A stretch of DNA of 64,000 nt from DASSUW01 sp963759375. GTDB taxonomy: Bacteria > Actinomycetota > Thermoleophilia > Solirubrobacterales > Solirubrobacteraceae. Within the stretch, counting starts at the first letter, position 1, and the number at the start of each line of letters is the position of its first letter. The stretch lies in the NCBI GenBank assembly GCA_963759375.1, contig CAVWYY010000004.1, forward strand, positions 186,001 through 250,000, given 5' to 3'. Under the pieces are notes generated by a model. It made no database searches, had not been told where the DNA came from, and saw only the letters and a program-made list of their open reading frames with translations. The position numbers were made by a program, and so were the translations under genes. This document shows positions 24,242 to 32,735 of the stretch, in pieces.

Positions 24242-26014
24242 ATGCTCCGAGTCCCGGTCACCGCCGTCCGCCGCCTCGCGGTGCGCGCCCAGCGCCTCGA
24301 AGGCCCCGCTCCGCGCGGCCGCGCGGACCGCGCGGAGATCCTCGACGTCGCCCGCGCGCTGCGCTGCCTGCAGCTCGATCCGACGAGCGCGGTCGCCCGC
24401 TCGCACCTGCTCGTCGTGTGGAGCCGGGTGGGCCGGTTCGACCCGGCCGATCTCGAGCACGTCGCCTACGACGAGCGCGCGCTGTTCGAGTACTGGGCGC
24501 ACGAGGCGTCGCTCGTGCTCAGCGAGGACCTGCCGCTGCACCGCTGGATGATGCGTCGATCGCCGCGCGAGCGCCAGCAGGAGTGGTGGGACCTCAACGC
24601 GAAGTTCCGCGCCTACCTGGTCGACCGCCTGCGCGCCGACGGGCCGCTGCCGCTGCGCGACCTCGAGGACCAGTCGGTCGCGCCGTGGCTCTCCAGCGGC
24701 TGGACCGACCAGCGCAACGTCTCGCGGATGCTCGACCTCATGTGGGTGCGCGGCCACGTCGGCATCCGCGGGCGCGCGGGCGGCCTGCGGCTGTGGGACC
24801 TGATGGAGCGCTGCCTGCCGCCGGACGCGCCCGACGAGGTGCTCGACGACGGCGAGGTGACGCGGCGGTCGGCGCTGCTGGCGCTGCGCTCGCTCGGCGT
24901 CGCCCGCGCGCCGCACATCCGCGCGCACTTCACGCGCTCCCGCTACCCGGGCCTGCCGGCGGTACTCGCCGCGCTGCGCGACGAGGGCGCGATCGAGCCC
25001 GTCGAGGTCGAGGGCCTGCGCGGCGAGTGGTTCGTGCACGCGGAGGACGCGGAGACGCTCGCGGCGCTGGCGACCGACTCGTTCCGCGGCCGCACCGCGC
25101 TGCTGTCGCCGTTCGACAACCTGCTCTGCGACCGCGGGCGCACCGAGGAGCTGTTCGGCTTCTCGCACCGGCTGGAGATCTACACGCCGAAGGCCAAGCG
25201 CCGCTGGGGCTACTTCGTCCTGCCGATCCTGCACGGCGACCGGCTGATCGGGCGCGCCGACCTGCGCATGGACCGCAAGGCCGGCCGGCTGGTCGCGCCG
25301 GCGATCCACCGGGAGGACGACGCGCCGAAGGGCAAGGCGGTCGCCCGCGCGGTCCGGGTGCAGCTCGAGCGCCTCGCCGCGTGGCAGGGCGCCGACGACC
25401 TCGAGATCCAGTCCGCGCCGGCGGCCTGGCCGCTGCGAGCAGCGCCCGAGCGAGCGGTCCTGGAGCATCGCCCGCCCCAGCTCGACCCAGGCCGAGCCGT
25501 AGTACGTCGGGTGGGAGGCATCGAGGTCGGCGGCACGCCGGAGCAGATCGGCCGTCGCGCGATCGTCGCCCGCCGCCTGCGCCGCGGCGGCGGCGCCCAC
25601 CAGCGCGGCCGAGCGCCGGAAGGTCTCGGCGATACGCCGCCTTGCCGAGCTTCGGGTACTCAAGGACCGCACGCGCTCGTCGACCCGCTCGTGAGCGCGG
25701 ACGATCTGCGGGGTGCGGTCGGTGCACGAGTCGAGCGCGACGATGAAGCGGACGCCGTCGTCCGGGCAGGCGGCGCGATACGCACGCAGCGTGCGGTCGA
25801 TCCGGTCCTCTTCGTTGTGCGCTGGCATCACGATGTCGAGACGCACTCAGACCTCCCTGGTCTGGGTCGGTTCTGCGTATTGGCCGCGCGCCGGCGATCC
25901 GGCCCGCGCGGCAGGGACTCCTCATTCCAACTCAGAAATGGGCGACGGTTGCGCTCGTGTGACCCCCGTCACACCGCGCCACCCCCCATCAAGGGGGAGC
26001 GATCGTCCCGGTGA
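24242..26014 (+). CDS. Winged-helix YcaQ-like protein (HTH_42, putative DNA glycosylase)
   Basis: The conserved part, about residues 1-400 (to near 25,440), matches the YcaQ/AlkX HTH_42 family, whose characterised members unhook interstrand DNA crosslinks. Motifs include VRRLAVRAQRLEG at the N terminus, CLQLDPTSAVARSHLLVVWSRVG, YDERALFEYWAHEASLV, and the late catalytic-region signature LLSPFDNLLCDRGRTEELFGFSHRLEIYTPKAKRRWGYFVLPIL. The frame runs on to 26014, but the final 190 residues are low-complexity and antisense to a glycosyltransferase relic. The true stop seems to have been lost by a shift or rearrangement near 25,440. An alternative start is the ATG at 24215. Confidence 0.82.
   Translation: MLRVPVTAVRRLAVRAQRLEGPAPRGRADRAEILDVARALRCLQLDPTSAVARSHLLVVWSRVGRFDPADLEHVAYDERALFEYWAHEASLVLSEDLPLHRWMMRRSPRERQQEWWDLNAKFRAYLVDRLRADGPLPLRDLEDQSVAPWLSSGWTDQRNVSRMLDLMWVRGHVGIRGRAGGLRLWDLMERCLPPDAPDEVLDDGEVTRRSALLALRSLGVARAPHIRAHFTRSRYPGLPAVLAALRDEGAIEPVEVEGLRGEWFVHAEDAETLAALATDSFRGRTALLSPFDNLLCDRGRTEELFGFSHRLEIYTPKAKRRWGYFVLPILHGDRLIGRADLRMDRKAGRLVAPAIHREDDAPKGKAVARAVRVQLERLAAWQGADDLEIQSAPAAWPLRAAPERAVLEHRPPQLDPGRAVVRRVGGIEVGGTPEQIGRRAIVARRLRRGGGAHQRGRAPEGLGDTPPCRASGTQGPHALVDPLVSADDLRGAVGARVERDDEADAVVRAGGAIRTQRAVDPVLFVVRWHHDVETHSDLPGLGRFCVLAARRRSGPRGRDSSFQLRNGRRLRSCDPRHTAPPPIKGERSSR
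25437..25846 (-). pseudogene. Chimeric relic: glycosyltransferase 2 N terminus joined to a glycosidase-like C terminus
   Basis: The first 55 residues, from MRLDIVMPAHNEEDRIDRTL through FIVALDSCTDRTPQIVRAH, are the nucleotide-sugar-binding start of a GT2 glycosyltransferase. Near 25,680 the frame must shift to read VLEYPKLGKAA, then shift back to read IAETFRRSAALVG. After that the sequence becomes a helical segment ending DASHPTYYGSAWVELGRAML, which resembles the C terminus of family-8-like glycoside hydrolases. The DxD metal site of the transferase and everything after it are missing. This is a deletion fusion with two shifts, so it is not functional as either enzyme. The glycosidase resemblance is from memory and moderate. 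Confidence 0.55.
25957..25974. promoter_or_regulatory. CRP-type site TGTGA-N6-TCACA
   Basis: GTGTGAC-CCCC-GTCACAC is a perfect inverted repeat. Its core, TGTGA (25958-25962), six bases, TCACA (25969-25973), is identical to the CRP/GlxR consensus. It lies 15 bases after the fumarylacetoacetase stop and about 110 bases upstream of the glycosyltransferase relic start. It could be that gene's old operator or a terminator hairpin for fumarylacetoacetase. Confidence 0.5.
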
Positions 26015-27101
26015 CTTCCCCGAACGAGATCTCGCCGCTGCGGCCCCGCAGGACGACCGTGTCGCCGTCCTCCAGGAAGCGGCGCCCCTCGTACAGCTCG
26101 ATCAGGCTGCCCTGGGTCCCCGGCGCGTCGCCGGAGATCGTGCCGGAGGCGTAGAGATCGCCCGGCCGGACGTTGGTCCCGTTGATCGTCGCGTGGGCGA
26201 GTTGTTGCGGGAACGTCCAGTACAGGTCCTTGGCGTTGGTGCGCGAGACGACCTCGCCGTTGAGCTCGACCTCGAGCGCGATGTCGAGCGCCCAGTCGCC
26301 GTCGGTGCGCAGGTACTCGTGCGGCTCAGGGTCCTGTGCGCGGGCGGGCACGCGGAACGGCTCGAGCGCCTCCAGCGGCACGATCCACGGCGAGATCGAG
26401 GTGGCGAACGACTTGCCGAGGAACGGGCCGAGCGGCACGTACTCCCAGCGCTGGATGTCGCGCGCGCTCCAGTCGTTGACCAGCACGAAGCCGAAGACGT
26501 GGTCGGCCGCCTCGCGCGTGGAGATCGGGGTGCCGAGCTCGTTCCCGGGGCCGGTGACGAAGCCGAGCTCGAGCTCGATGTCGAGCCGCTTGGTAGGCCC
26601 GAAGCCCGGCGCCTGCCCGGGCTCGGGCGGCGGCAGCTGGCCGCGGGGGCGGCGGATCGGCGTGCCGGACACCACCACCGAGCTCGCGCGCCCGTGGTAG
26701 CCGACCGGCAGGTGGCGCCAGTTCGGCAGCAGCGGCTCGGCGTCGGGCCGGAACATGCGGCCGAGGTTCGTGGCGTGCTCGATCGACGAGTAGAAGTCCA
26801 CGTAGTCGCCGACCGCCAGCGGGAGTCGCGGCTCGAGGCCGGCGAGCGGGACCAGCTCCGCCGTCCCGGCCTCGATGCGCCCGCGGACTGCGTCGCGGAG
26901 CGCGGCCCAGGCCGGCCGGCCCAGCGCGAGCAGCGGGTTCAGCACGGGTCCCGCCAGCGTGCCGCTCGGCAGCCCGGCCTCCGCCTCGAAGCCGTCGAGC
27001 AGCACGGCGTCTTCGCCGAATCGGACTGCCGGCCGCGGCTGGCCGCCGGGCGTGGCCACGGCGCCGTAGGGAAGGTTGTCGAGGCCGAACCCGTCGCTCA
27101 C
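25989..27101 (-). CDS. fahA: Fumarylacetoacetase
   Basis: A 370-residue hydrolase that splits fumarylacetoacetate into fumarate and acetoacetate, the last step of tyrosine/homogentisate breakdown. Key regions: DYVDFYSSIEHATNLGRMFRP (metal and substrate contacts), LPNWRHLPVGYHGRASSVVVSGTPIRRPRGQ, the acidic metal ligands in DIELELGFV, VNDWSARDIQRWEY, and GPFLGKSF. The GTG at 27101 gives a somewhat short N terminus compared with the usual 400-430 residues; the frame is open further upstream but that part looks non-coding. Other homogentisate-pathway genes are not present in the window. The GTG lies close to the upstream control region of the divergent exported-protein gene. Confidence 0.94.
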   Translation of the reverse strand: MSDGFGLDNLPYGAVATPGGQPRPAVRFGEDAVLLDGFEAEAGLPSGTLAGPVLNPLLALGRPAWAALRDAVRGRIEAGTAELVPLAGLEPRLPLAVGDYVDFYSSIEHATNLGRMFRPDAEPLLPNWRHLPVGYHGRASSVVVSGTPIRRPRGQLPPPEPGQAPGFGPTKRLDIELELGFVTGPGNELGTPISTREAADHVFGFVLVNDWSARDIQRWEYVPLGPFLGKSFATSISPWIVPLEALEPFRVPARAQDPEPHEYLRTDGDWALDIALEVELNGEVVSRTNAKDLYWTFPQQLAHATINGTNVRPGDLYASGTISGDAPGTQGSLIELYEGRRFLEDGDTVVLRGRSGEISFGEVTGTIAPP

Positions 27102-27159
27102 GGCGGGGAGCCTACGTGCCCGATCGCCGCCGAGCGGCGAAGGTTGCCACTCCCCGTCC

Positions 27160-27177
27160 GTCCAGCATTGATTGACA
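27160..27177 (+). promoter_or_regulatory. Shared upstream motif of the FecR-like paralogue family, copy 1
   Basis: GTCCAG-CATTGA-TTGACA. The same GTCCAG, 6 bases, TTGACA arrangement precedes the paralogue at 35,229. Looser versions precede the two broken copies (32,667 and 33,148). TTGACA looks like a -35 element, but no convincing -10 is seen 17 bases on. Confidence 0.45.
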
Positions 27178-28638
27178 AGGCCTGCGCGGTTCAGGCAGGG
27201 TCGGGTCCTGGTTAGGTGCCTGACAGTCGCAGTGGTGGTGGCGGGGTTGCTCTGCACGCCCGCGCACGCCCAGGTACCGACGCTCCAGGCGCCGTTCACA
27301 AGCAGCTACTCGGTCAACGTCCTCCAGACACCTCCGGGCGTTCCGACCCGTCTCGGCGGCCTTACGCTGAAGGCGGGCACGACCGAAAAGCTGCTGCTCG
27401 GCGGCGAAGCGAACAGCGCGAACGGTGCCCTCTATGAGGTCACCGTCGCGCGCAATCCCCAGGGCCACATCAGCGGCTTCGTCGGCACGGCCACGCGCTA
27501 CGCGGCCGCGGCCTACAACGACGGCGGGATCGTCTACGGCCCGGGCAACGTGCTGTTCCTCGCCCGCTGGCCGCAGAACGAGCTCGGCCAGACGAAGCCG
27601 GGCAGCACGATCACCGACAAGATCATCCCGCTCACCCCGTTCGCGATCGAGTCCTCGCTCGTCGCGCTCCGGTTCGTGCCGCAGGGCAGCCCCGGCGCCG
27701 GCCGGCTGAAGCTCGTGAGCTACAGCGGCGGCGCGTGGTACGACGCCGGCGTCACGCCCGACGGCACGGGCACCTACAACCTCGTCGGTCCCAAGGAGGT
27801 CCCGGGCTCACGTTTGTCCGGCGGCGCGGTCGGGTTCGTCTACCTCGGCAGCGGGTCCTCCCAGTTCACGCGGCCGAGCATGCTCGTGTCCGAGTACCAG
27901 GCGGGCCAGGTCGCCGCCTATGCGGTCGACGCGAACGGCGACCCGATCGTCTCCACCCGCCGCACGTTCATCACCGGGCTCAGCGGCGCCGACGGTGCGT
28001 TCATCGATCCGGTGACCGGCGACTTCCTCTTCTCGACGTTCGGCAGCGGCGACCAGGTGGTCGTGGTCAGCGGCTTCGCCAAGCCGCTGCCGCCGCCGGT
28101 GGCCGGCAAGAAGGTCAACGCCCAGCCCTCGGGCGGCACCGTGAAGGTCAGGCTCCCGGGCAAGAAGGGCTTCCGGACGCTGAAGGTCGGCCAGCAACTC
28201 CCGGTCGGCACGACCGTGGACACGACCAAGGGCCGCGTCACGCTGGTCACGGCGGGGTCCGGCAACTCGACCGGGCAGGCCGACTTCTACGACGGCATCT
28301 TCAAGATCGGCCAGAAGCGGCGCGGCAACCGGCTCACCACGCTGACGCTGGTCGAGAAGCTCAGCTGCTCCGGCGGTGGCGGCAAGGCGTCGGCCGCGAA
28401 GAAAAAGAAGAAGAAGCGGCGCCTGTGGGGTGACGGCAAGGGCAAGTTCCGGACCAAGGGCAAGCACAGCGCGGCGACCGTCGTCGGCACCAGGTGGCTG
28501 GTCGCCGACACGTGCACGACCACGACGACCAATGTGAAGCGCGGCACGGTGTCCGTGCGCGACTTCGTCAAGGGCAAGACGGTGGTCGTCAAGGCGGGCA
28601 AGAAGTACGTGGCCGGGACGCGGATGAGCCGAGGCTGA
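27172..28638 (+). CDS. Exported protein with FecR-like Lys-rich C-terminal module (copy 1)
   Basis: A 488-residue exported protein, signal peptide about 14-34 (CLTVAVVVAGLLCTPAHAQ). Residues 35-310 form a beta-rich, probably propeller-like domain with repeats such as GLYEVTVARN, FVYLGSGSSQF and DGAFIDPVTGDFLFSTFGSGDQVVVVSGF. Residues 315-488 are the module shared with three neighbours: VKVRLPG...LPVGTTVDTTKGRVTL, FYDGIFKIGQ, a poly-Lys stretch KKKKKKRRLWGDGKGKF, then VGTRWLVADTC...RGTVSVRDFVKGKTVVVKAGKKY. The two ends resemble the halves of a FecR domain (VGTxxxT.KGRVTL and GTRFxV...GxVxVxxx.VxxxAG). The start is uncertain; the TTG used also lies in a TTGACA promoter-like motif. Function unknown; a surface or wall role is likely. 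Confidence 0.8.
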   Translation: MTRPARFRQGRVLVRCLTVAVVVAGLLCTPAHAQVPTLQAPFTSSYSVNVLQTPPGVPTRLGGLTLKAGTTEKLLLGGEANSANGALYEVTVARNPQGHISGFVGTATRYAAAAYNDGGIVYGPGNVLFLARWPQNELGQTKPGSTITDKIIPLTPFAIESSLVALRFVPQGSPGAGRLKLVSYSGGAWYDAGVTPDGTGTYNLVGPKEVPGSRLSGGAVGFVYLGSGSSQFTRPSMLVSEYQAGQVAAYAVDANGDPIVSTRRTFITGLSGADGAFIDPVTGDFLFSTFGSGDQVVVVSGFAKPLPPPVAGKKVNAQPSGGTVKVRLPGKKGFRTLKVGQQLPVGTTVDTTKGRVTLVTAGSGNSTGQADFYDGIFKIGQKRRGNRLTTLTLVEKLSCSGGGGKASAAKKKKKKRRLWGDGKGKFRTKGKHSAATVVGTRWLVADTCTTTTTNVKRGTVSVRDFVKGKTVVVKAGKKYVAGTRMSRG

Positions 28639-28716
28639 GGCGGCGTACGGCGGGCCGGCATGCGACTTGGTCTAGTGCCCTTCCCAACGGGGCCTGTTGT
28701 CGGTTAGAAACAGCCG

Positions 28717-30900
28717 ATGCAGGTAGTCATGGATCGGCTGGGGCGCTTCATCGCGCGCCGCCGGCGTCTCGTTCTGGGCATTTGGGTCGCGCTCGTCATC
28801 GTGGCGGTGCCGTTCGCCAGTCGTCAGACCGAGAACCTCACCGGCGGCGGGTTCGAGACGAAGGGCTCGGGCTCGAAGGTCGTCGCCGACGCGCTCGCCA
28901 GCGAGTTCCCCGGCATGCAGCCGGAGGACCTCGCGGTGGTCTTCGACAACCGCGCCGGTGACCCGCAGGCGCTGGCCGCCGCCGTCGACCGGGTCGAACG
29001 GGACGGCTTCAAGGACGTGGACGCGGTGCGCGTCACCCCGGAGGCGCTCGAATCGGCGCGCGCGTCCAACGACGACGTGGTGATCATGCCGCTGGTCGTC
29101 GAGGGCGACCGCGACGAGGCCGTCGACGCGGCGTCCGTCATGCGCGAGAACCTCCACTTCGACGACGAGGGCGCGGCGGTGCCGCTCCACCTCGTGGGCC
29201 AGAGCGCGCTGTGGGCCGGGATCCAGCAGCTCTCGAAGGAGGACCTGGAGGAGGCGGAGGTCATCGGCCTCCCGATCGTGCTCATCGTGCTGCTCGCCGT
29301 GTTCGGGTCGCTCGCCGCCGCCGCCCTGCCGCTGGCGCTCGGCGTCGCGGCCGTCGTGGTCACCGGCGCGATCGTCTTCTTCCTGTCGCAGGTCTACGGG
29401 ATGTCGATCTTCGTGACCAACATCGCCTCGATGCTCGGCATCGGCGTTGCAGTGGACTACTCGCTGTTCATCCTCGCCCGCTACCGCGAGGAGTTGAAGG
29501 ACGGGCGGGGGCCGGACGAGGCGCGCGAGGTCGCGCTGCGGACATCCGGCATGGCGGTGACGTTCTCCGGCGTGACCGTGATCGTCGCGCTGGCCGGGCT
29601 GTTCCTCATCGATGCGAAGGTCGTGCGCTCGATGGCGGTCGGCGCGATCGTCGTCGTCGCGATGGCCGTGCTCGCCGCCGTGACGCTGCTGCCCGCGCTG
29701 ATCGCGTTGCTGGGGCGCCGCGTGTCCGAGCCGGGCAAGATCATCGGCAAGCTGCGGTTCCGCCGCAAGACGCCACGCACCGGCCCGGGCTTCTGGGAGC
29801 GCTGGACCGCGATGCTCATGCGCCGTCCGCTGCCGTTCGCCCTCGGCGCGACCGCGCTGATGTTGCTGATCGCCTCGCCGGCGCTCGTCATGAAGGAGAA
29901 CACCGCCGCGATCGCGATGTTCCCCAAGGACTTCGAGACCCGCGTCGGCTTCGATCTCGCCAGCGAGAAGCTGGGGCCCGGCGGGGTCGGGCCGATCCAG
30001 CTGCTTGCCGACTTCAATGGCCGCGAGGTCGACAGCGGCGCCGTCGACGCGTACGTCCAGGAGGTCCAGGGCCTGCCGGACGTCGCCTCGGTCGCGGACC
30101 CCGTGGTCTCCCGCGACGGCACGAAGGCGCTGATTGTGGTGACCCCGCGCGAGAGCCCGGAGAGCGAGAGCACGACCGCGTTGGTCGACCGGTTGCGAAC
30201 GCTCTCGGGCCCTGACGGCTCGGTGCTCAGCGTCGGCGGCGCGACCGCGCAGAACCAGGACGACACCAGCGTGATCGCCGGCTCGCTCTGGAAGGTGGCG
30301 CTGTTCGTGATCGTCGTGAGCTACCTCGTCCTGCTGGTCGTCCTGCGCAGCGTGCTGCTGCCGCTCAAGGCCGTGCTGATGAATGCGCTCTCCGTGGCCG
30401 CGGCCTACGGCGTGCTCGTGATGGTGTTCCAGTGGGGGTGGTTCGACGGGATCACCGGCTTCGAGTCGCTCGGGTACGTCCAGGCGATCACGCCCGCGCT
30501 GCTGCTGGCCGTCGTCTTCGGCCTCTCGATGGACTACGAGGTCTTCATGCTCTCGCGCATCAAGGAGCGCTACCACGCTACGGGCGACACGCAGAAGGCG
30601 GTCGCCCAAGGCCTGGCGGCGAGCGCGAAGACGATCTCCAGCGCCGCGCTGATCATGGTCGCCGTGTTCGCCATCTTCGCGGGCACCGGCGTGCCCCAGA
30701 TCAAGGAGATCGGTGTCGGGCTCGCGGTCGCGATCGCGCTCGACGCCACGATCGTACGGCTCATCCTCGTACCCACGACAATGGAGCTCATGGGCGACAT
30801 GAACTGGTGGATCCCGAAGTCGCTGGACCGCGTGCTACCGGACATGGACTTCGAGTCCTCCGGGTCCGAGCGCCCCGAGGAAGTGGCGGTGACGACATGA
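28717..30900 (+). CDS. MMPL-family RND transporter
   Basis: A 727-residue transporter with 12 expected helices in two repeats, each with a large extracytoplasmic loop, the form of MmpL-type lipid and drug exporters. It opens with a cytoplasmic RRRRLVLGIWVALVIVAVPFAS helix. Hallmarks are LGIGVAVDYSLFILARYREEL in the first half and VVFGLSMDYEVFMLSRIKERY in the second, the paired (D)Y proton-relay motifs of helices 4 and 10. The start may be the ATG at 28717 or at 28729; the latter has AGG upstream. The stop overlaps the SDR gene (ATGA). It may export a lipid modified by the neighbouring dehydrogenase, but no evidence identifies the cargo. Confidence 0.94.
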   Translation: MQVVMDRLGRFIARRRRLVLGIWVALVIVAVPFASRQTENLTGGGFETKGSGSKVVADALASEFPGMQPEDLAVVFDNRAGDPQALAAAVDRVERDGFKDVDAVRVTPEALESARASNDDVVIMPLVVEGDRDEAVDAASVMRENLHFDDEGAAVPLHLVGQSALWAGIQQLSKEDLEEAEVIGLPIVLIVLLAVFGSLAAAALPLALGVAAVVVTGAIVFFLSQVYGMSIFVTNIASMLGIGVAVDYSLFILARYREELKDGRGPDEAREVALRTSGMAVTFSGVTVIVALAGLFLIDAKVVRSMAVGAIVVVAMAVLAAVTLLPALIALLGRRVSEPGKIIGKLRFRRKTPRTGPGFWERWTAMLMRRPLPFALGATALMLLIASPALVMKENTAAIAMFPKDFETRVGFDLASEKLGPGGVGPIQLLADFNGREVDSGAVDAYVQEVQGLPDVASVADPVVSRDGTKALIVVTPRESPESESTTALVDRLRTLSGPDGSVLSVGGATAQNQDDTSVIAGSLWKVALFVIVVSYLVLLVVLRSVLLPLKAVLMNALSVAAAYGVLVMVFQWGWFDGITGFESLGYVQAITPALLLAVVFGLSMDYEVFMLSRIKERYHATGDTQKAVAQGLAASAKTISSAALIMVAVFAIFAGTGVPQIKEIGVGLAVAIALDATIVRLILVPTTMELMGDMNWWIPKSLDRVLPDMDFESSGSERPEEVAVTT

Positions 30901-31742
30901 GCAAGTCCGTCCTCATCACCGGCTGCTCGACCGGCATCGGCCGGTCGACCGCGACGCAGCTCGCGAAGGCGGGTTGGACCACCTACGCGACGGCGCGCCG
31001 GACCGAGTCCATCAAGGACCTCGAGGCCGACGGCTGCAAGACGCTGGCGCTCGACGTCACGTCCGAGGACTCGATGCAGGCCGCGGTGCGCGCCGTCGAG
31101 GAGGCCGAGGGGTCGATCGACGCACTCGTCAACAACGCCGGCATCCAGGAGATCGGCGCCATCGAGACGGTCCCGATGGACCGGGTCCGCGCCCTGTTCG
31201 AGACCAACGTCTTCGGGGCGGCGCGGCTCACGCAGCTCGTGCTCCCGGGCATGCGCGAGCGCGGCAGCGGGCGGATCGTGACCATCGGGTCGATGAACGG
31301 GCGCTTCACCTGGCCCGGCACCGGCTACTACTGCGCGACCAAGCACGCGCTCGAGGCGATCAGCGACGCGCTGCGCCACGAGGTGCGGCCGTTCGGGATC
31401 GACGTCGTGCTGATCGAGCCGGGCTTCGTGAAGACGCCGCTGGGGGAGTCCGCGGCGCACCGGCGCACCGACTCCGACGACGGTCCGTACTCGAGCTACA
31501 ACGCCGCGGTCGCCGACGTCGCGACCACCTACACCACCGGCATGCTGGGCACCCTCGCCTGCTCGCCCGAGGCGGTCGCCAAGACCGTCGAGAAGGCGCT
31601 TTCAGCCGACGGCCGCCCGCGGGCCCGGTACCGCGTCGCGCCCTCTGCCGGGCTCTTCATGACCACACGCAAATTGCTCCCGGACGCGGCGTTCGACGCA
31701 CTGCTCCGATCGCAGATGCCCGAACCTACACGTGGCGAGTGA
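30897..31742 (+). CDS. Short-chain dehydrogenase/reductase
   Basis: A 281-residue classical SDR, NAD(P)-dependent. The cofactor motif is TGCSTGIG near residues 8-15, followed by NNAG (VNNAGIQ), the catalytic Ser in TIGSMNG, and the YxxxK pair in GYYCATKHALE, then EPGFVKTPLG. The R-rich loop after strand 2 (ATARRTESI) suggests NADP preference. Its ATG overlaps the MMPL transporter stop, so the two are co-expressed. The 3' end overlaps the convergent hydrolase gene by 17 bases. Substrate unknown. Confidence 0.93.
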   Translation: MSKSVLITGCSTGIGRSTATQLAKAGWTTYATARRTESIKDLEADGCKTLALDVTSEDSMQAAVRAVEEAEGSIDALVNNAGIQEIGAIETVPMDRVRALFETNVFGAARLTQLVLPGMRERGSGRIVTIGSMNGRFTWPGTGYYCATKHALEAISDALRHEVRPFGIDVVLIEPGFVKTPLGESAAHRRTDSDDGPYSSYNAAVADVATTYTTGMLGTLACSPEAVAKTVEKALSADGRPRARYRVAPSAGLFMTTRKLLPDAAFDALLRSQMPEPTRGE

Positions 31743-32604
31743 AGAAGTCCGCGATCTCGTCGCGGCGCTCTGAGACGTAGCGATAGCCGTCGTAGCGGCC
31801 GGTCGACGGGAACTTGACGACCGGCCCGTCGACGTTCGGCGTGCCCGCCGCGAACGTCTCGACGTCCTCCATCGTCCCGTAGCGGTCGCCGGTGCCCTGG
31901 ACGTACTTGACGACCGTCCCGTCGAGCAGCTTCGCCGGCGCGCCGGGGTCCTGCTGGCTGGGCGGCGTCATCCGCCACGCGCGGTAGATGTACTCGACCG
32001 GCGCGTTGATGACCGGTCCGATGGCGCCGAACTCCTCCCGGCAGAAGTTGCGGTTGAACGTCGTCACCTTCGCGGGCTGGAGTGCGAGGATCGCCTTGAT
32101 CGGCTGGCAGTCCGGAGCCCCGTAGAGCGCGATCGTGCCGCCCATCGAGACGCCCAGGGACCCGATCCGCTGCCCGTCGACATCGGGGCGCGAGCGCAGG
32201 TAGGCGACGGCTCCCGTGAAGTCGCGCTTCTCGAGCGGGCCGAAGGTCACCAGGCCGGGACCGGCCTCGCTCTCGCCGTGCTTGCGGACGTCGTACATGA
32301 GCACGTGGAAGCCGGCGTCGTGCAACGTCTTCGCGGCGGGCAGGAAGTCGACGTCGCGGTCGTCGACCGGCGCCTGGCCGGCGACGTTGCCGAGCCGGTT
32401 CCACATCCAGCCGTGTACGAACACGATCGCGGGCGCGGGTCCGTCGGTGCCGGCGGGGATGAACCAGCCCTTGAGCCCGACGCCGTCGCCGGCCTTGAAC
32501 GACACGTCCTCGTAGTCGAGGTCGACCTCGGCGGGCGTCCGGTCGATCGGTGCACGCCGGGCGAAGAGCATCAGACGGGTGAGCTTGAGCGGATGGCGGT
32601 TCAT
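31726..32604 (-). CDS. Alpha/beta-hydrolase
   Basis: A 292-residue hydrolase of the alpha/beta superfamily (DUF-type, related to BEM46/YqkD esterases). The oxyanion-side HG motif is VFVHGWMWNR, the nucleophile elbow is GVSMGG near residue 153, and FHVLMYDVRKHGESE is the family's conserved second region. The acid/His pair of the triad is not certain; candidates lie in RRDEIADFFTRH at the C terminus. The N-terminal KLTRLMLFARR could sit at the membrane surface. Just upstream, the minus strand carries GGATACAA, a -10-like element also found before the hydrolase at 42,698. Confidence 0.88.
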   Translation of the reverse strand: MNRHPLKLTRLMLFARRAPIDRTPAEVDLDYEDVSFKAGDGVGLKGWFIPAGTDGPAPAIVFVHGWMWNRLGNVAGQAPVDDRDVDFLPAAKTLHDAGFHVLMYDVRKHGESEAGPGLVTFGPLEKRDFTGAVAYLRSRPDVDGQRIGSLGVSMGGTIALYGAPDCQPIKAILALQPAKVTTFNRNFCREEFGAIGPVINAPVEYIYRAWRMTPPSQQDPGAPAKLLDGTVVKYVQGTGDRYGTMEDVETFAAGTPNVDGPVVKFPSTGRYDGYRYVSERRDEIADFFTRHV

Positions 32605-32666
32605 CGTGCGGGCGGTTGTATCCGGGATCGGACCGGAGCGTCAAGTGCTCGTCGATCTATCCGTTC

Positions 32667-32685
32667 GACCAGGCATCCGTTGACG
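32667..32685 (+). promoter_or_regulatory. Shared upstream motif, copy 2
   Basis: GACCAG, 7 bases, TTGACG, corresponding to the GTCCAG/TTGAC motif upstream of the other FecR-like paralogues. It precedes the first broken copy by about 50 bases. Confidence 0.4.
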
Positions 32686-32735
32686 CGACCTGGGCTTTGC
32701 ACCACGATCCCTGCGCATTGATCGCGCGCGTCGCC

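Noticed and set aside
27172..27177. TTGACA as the -35 of a normal sigma-70 promoter for the exported protein gene
   Set aside because: No -10-like hexamer occurs 16-19 bases downstream, and the same TTGACA serves as the chosen start codon region. It is kept only as part of the shared family motif.
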